A DNA stretch of 64,000 nt from Bog-159 sp963843255 (lineage in GTDB: Bacteria > Acidobacteriota > Terriglobia > Bryobacterales > Bryobacteraceae). Location: the NCBI GenBank assembly GCA_963843255.1, contig CAWJJQ010000009.1, forward strand, positions 1 through 64,000, given 5' to 3'. Positions within the stretch are counted from its first letter, which is position 1, and each line of letters opens with the position of its first letter. A model generated the notes under the pieces. The model was given only the letters and a program-made list of their open reading frames with translations, was not told where the DNA came from and did not search any database. Below, one piece after another: positions 63,615 through 64,000 of this stretch. The position numbers were made by a program, and so were the translations under genes.

Positions 63615-63643
63615 ATTAGCACACAGCCAATGGCAATGTCCAA
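63615..63643 (-). promoter_or_regulatory. Candidate extended -10 promoter for rplA-rplJ-rplL-rpoBC
   Basis: On the minus strand TTGGAC (63643-63638), a 17-base spacer and GCTAAT (63620-63615), preceded by TGT as an extended -10. It lies about 75 bases before the rplA ATG. Confidence 0.5.
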
Positions 63644-63665
63644 CGGGCATTTTCGGACGTTGGGC

Positions 63666-63695
63666 CGTGCCGTTCGGGCGCAGCCGGGGCACGGA
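63666..63695 (-). terminator. Hairpin downstream of the partial edge gene
   Basis: CCGTGCC (63666-63672) pairs with GGCACGG (63689-63695). It sits between the stop of the edge gene (63717) and the rplA promoter. No T-tract follows, so termination is uncertain. Confidence 0.35.
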
Positions 63696-63716
63696 CCTGA
63701 TCGCCCCAAATGCCGA

Positions 63717-64000
63717 TTATTGCGGCAAGCTACCTTTGGCCAAGTTGACGCGCACTGTAACGCTGCCCGCGGTTTTGCCAGCCGATTCGGCCTTCCAAAC
63801 GACGGTGGTCCAGGAAGAATCGCCTTGCGCAGGCGTTCGAATGATGGTTTCCACCGGATAACTGTCGTGCGCTTCCAAGGGGAATATCGCTTGCCCGGCG
63901 ACGACGCTCCAACCCTCTGGGACTGCCGCCGACAGAGTCACCATTTGCGCCTCACCGGTGACGTTGCGGATCTGCAGGGGCAAGTGCAGGCGCTCGCCGG
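63717..64000 (-). CDS. C-terminal fragment of a larger protein, possibly NEW3/NPCBM-associated beta-sandwich; cut by window edge
   Basis: The frame is open to the right edge, at least 94 codons (GERLHLPLQIRNVTGEAQM and onward). VTLSAAVPEGWSVVAG followed by FPLEAHDSYPVETIIRTPA resembles the Ig-like NEW3 domains that end some glycosidases and PIG-L deacetylases of this phylum. The main catalytic part lies outside the window, so function is unassigned. Confidence 0.6.
   Translation of the reverse strand, partial: GERLHLPLQIRNVTGEAQMVTLSAAVPEGWSVVAGQAIFPLEAHDSYPVETIIRTPAQGDSSWTTVVWKAESAGKTAGSVTVRVNLAKGSLPQ

Overview
The window looks like one contiguous piece of a GC-rich acidobacterial chromosome, most probably of the Solibacter type. 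This is an inference from gene content: an 'acidobacterial duplicated orphan permease' (MacB-like, 23047-25533), a winged-helix/FlgO-like/TPR membrane regulator (41-1933), a large FG-GAP/ASPIC-UnbV protein coupled to a SCO protein, a Tat-tagged sugar-phosphate isomerase-like protein and two periplasmic-type amidohydrolases. No rRNA, phage, complete insertion sequence or CRISPR array is visible.

Layout. 0-8.7 kb: membrane regulator, tRNA-His, a two-gene SCO/FG-GAP unit and a roughly 1005-residue secreted hydrolase-dockerin-FN3 protein (minus strand). 8.9-13.6 kb: a plus-strand run of two methyltransferases (the second CmoA-like), an alkaline-phosphatase-superfamily hydrolase, an NTF2-like protein and an ABC-2 permease. 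13.6-16.6 kb: a second, frameshifted copy of the giant secreted protein, so that two direct copies bracket the run. 16.7-18.6 kb: a radical SAM/SPASM protein and a short toxin-type glycosyltransferase. 18.6-31.3 kb: single-gene metabolic and accessory functions (D-aminoacylase-like, DHH phosphoesterase, isomerase-like, DinB, permease, amidohydrolase, stress protein, isochorismatase-like, inositol-phosphatase-like, GNAT). 31.3-35.3 kb: folP, an NfnAB-type flavoprotein fusion and a rubrerythrin-like protein. 35.3-37.1 kb: a two-gene ATPase/TOPRIM-like module. 37.1-42.3 kb: TldE, Tat-type TldD and a GH42-like glycosidase. 42.3-43.0 kb: a VapBC-type toxin-antitoxin pair.

43-49.2 kb holds the ATP synthase operon b'-b-delta-alpha-gamma-beta-epsilon, read right to left, without the a and c subunits. 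Two of its intergenic gaps contain related inverted-repeat elements. mltG and ruvX lie upstream on the same strand. 50.8-52.7 kb has an AI-2E family transporter and a small Gln/Ser/His-rich protein, then a bidirectional terminator. 52.7-63.5 kb is rplA-rplJ-rplL-rpoB-rpoC, also read right to left, with another palindromic element between rpoB and rpoC. The right edge cuts a further minus-strand gene.

Two single-base reading-frame breaks are visible: one in essential rpoB (58741-58743) and one in the second giant secreted protein (about 15783-15792). The rpoB break is most simply a sequencing or assembly error, so the other should be judged with that in mind. The most interesting items are the parvulin/TPR/FG-GAP/ASPIC fusion coupled to a CusF-SCO protein, the CmoA-like cluster between the duplicated secreted proteins, the Nfn/rubrerythrin pair, the ATPase/TOPRIM module, the apparently leaderless autoregulated antitoxin, and the palindromic elements inside the atp and rpo operons.
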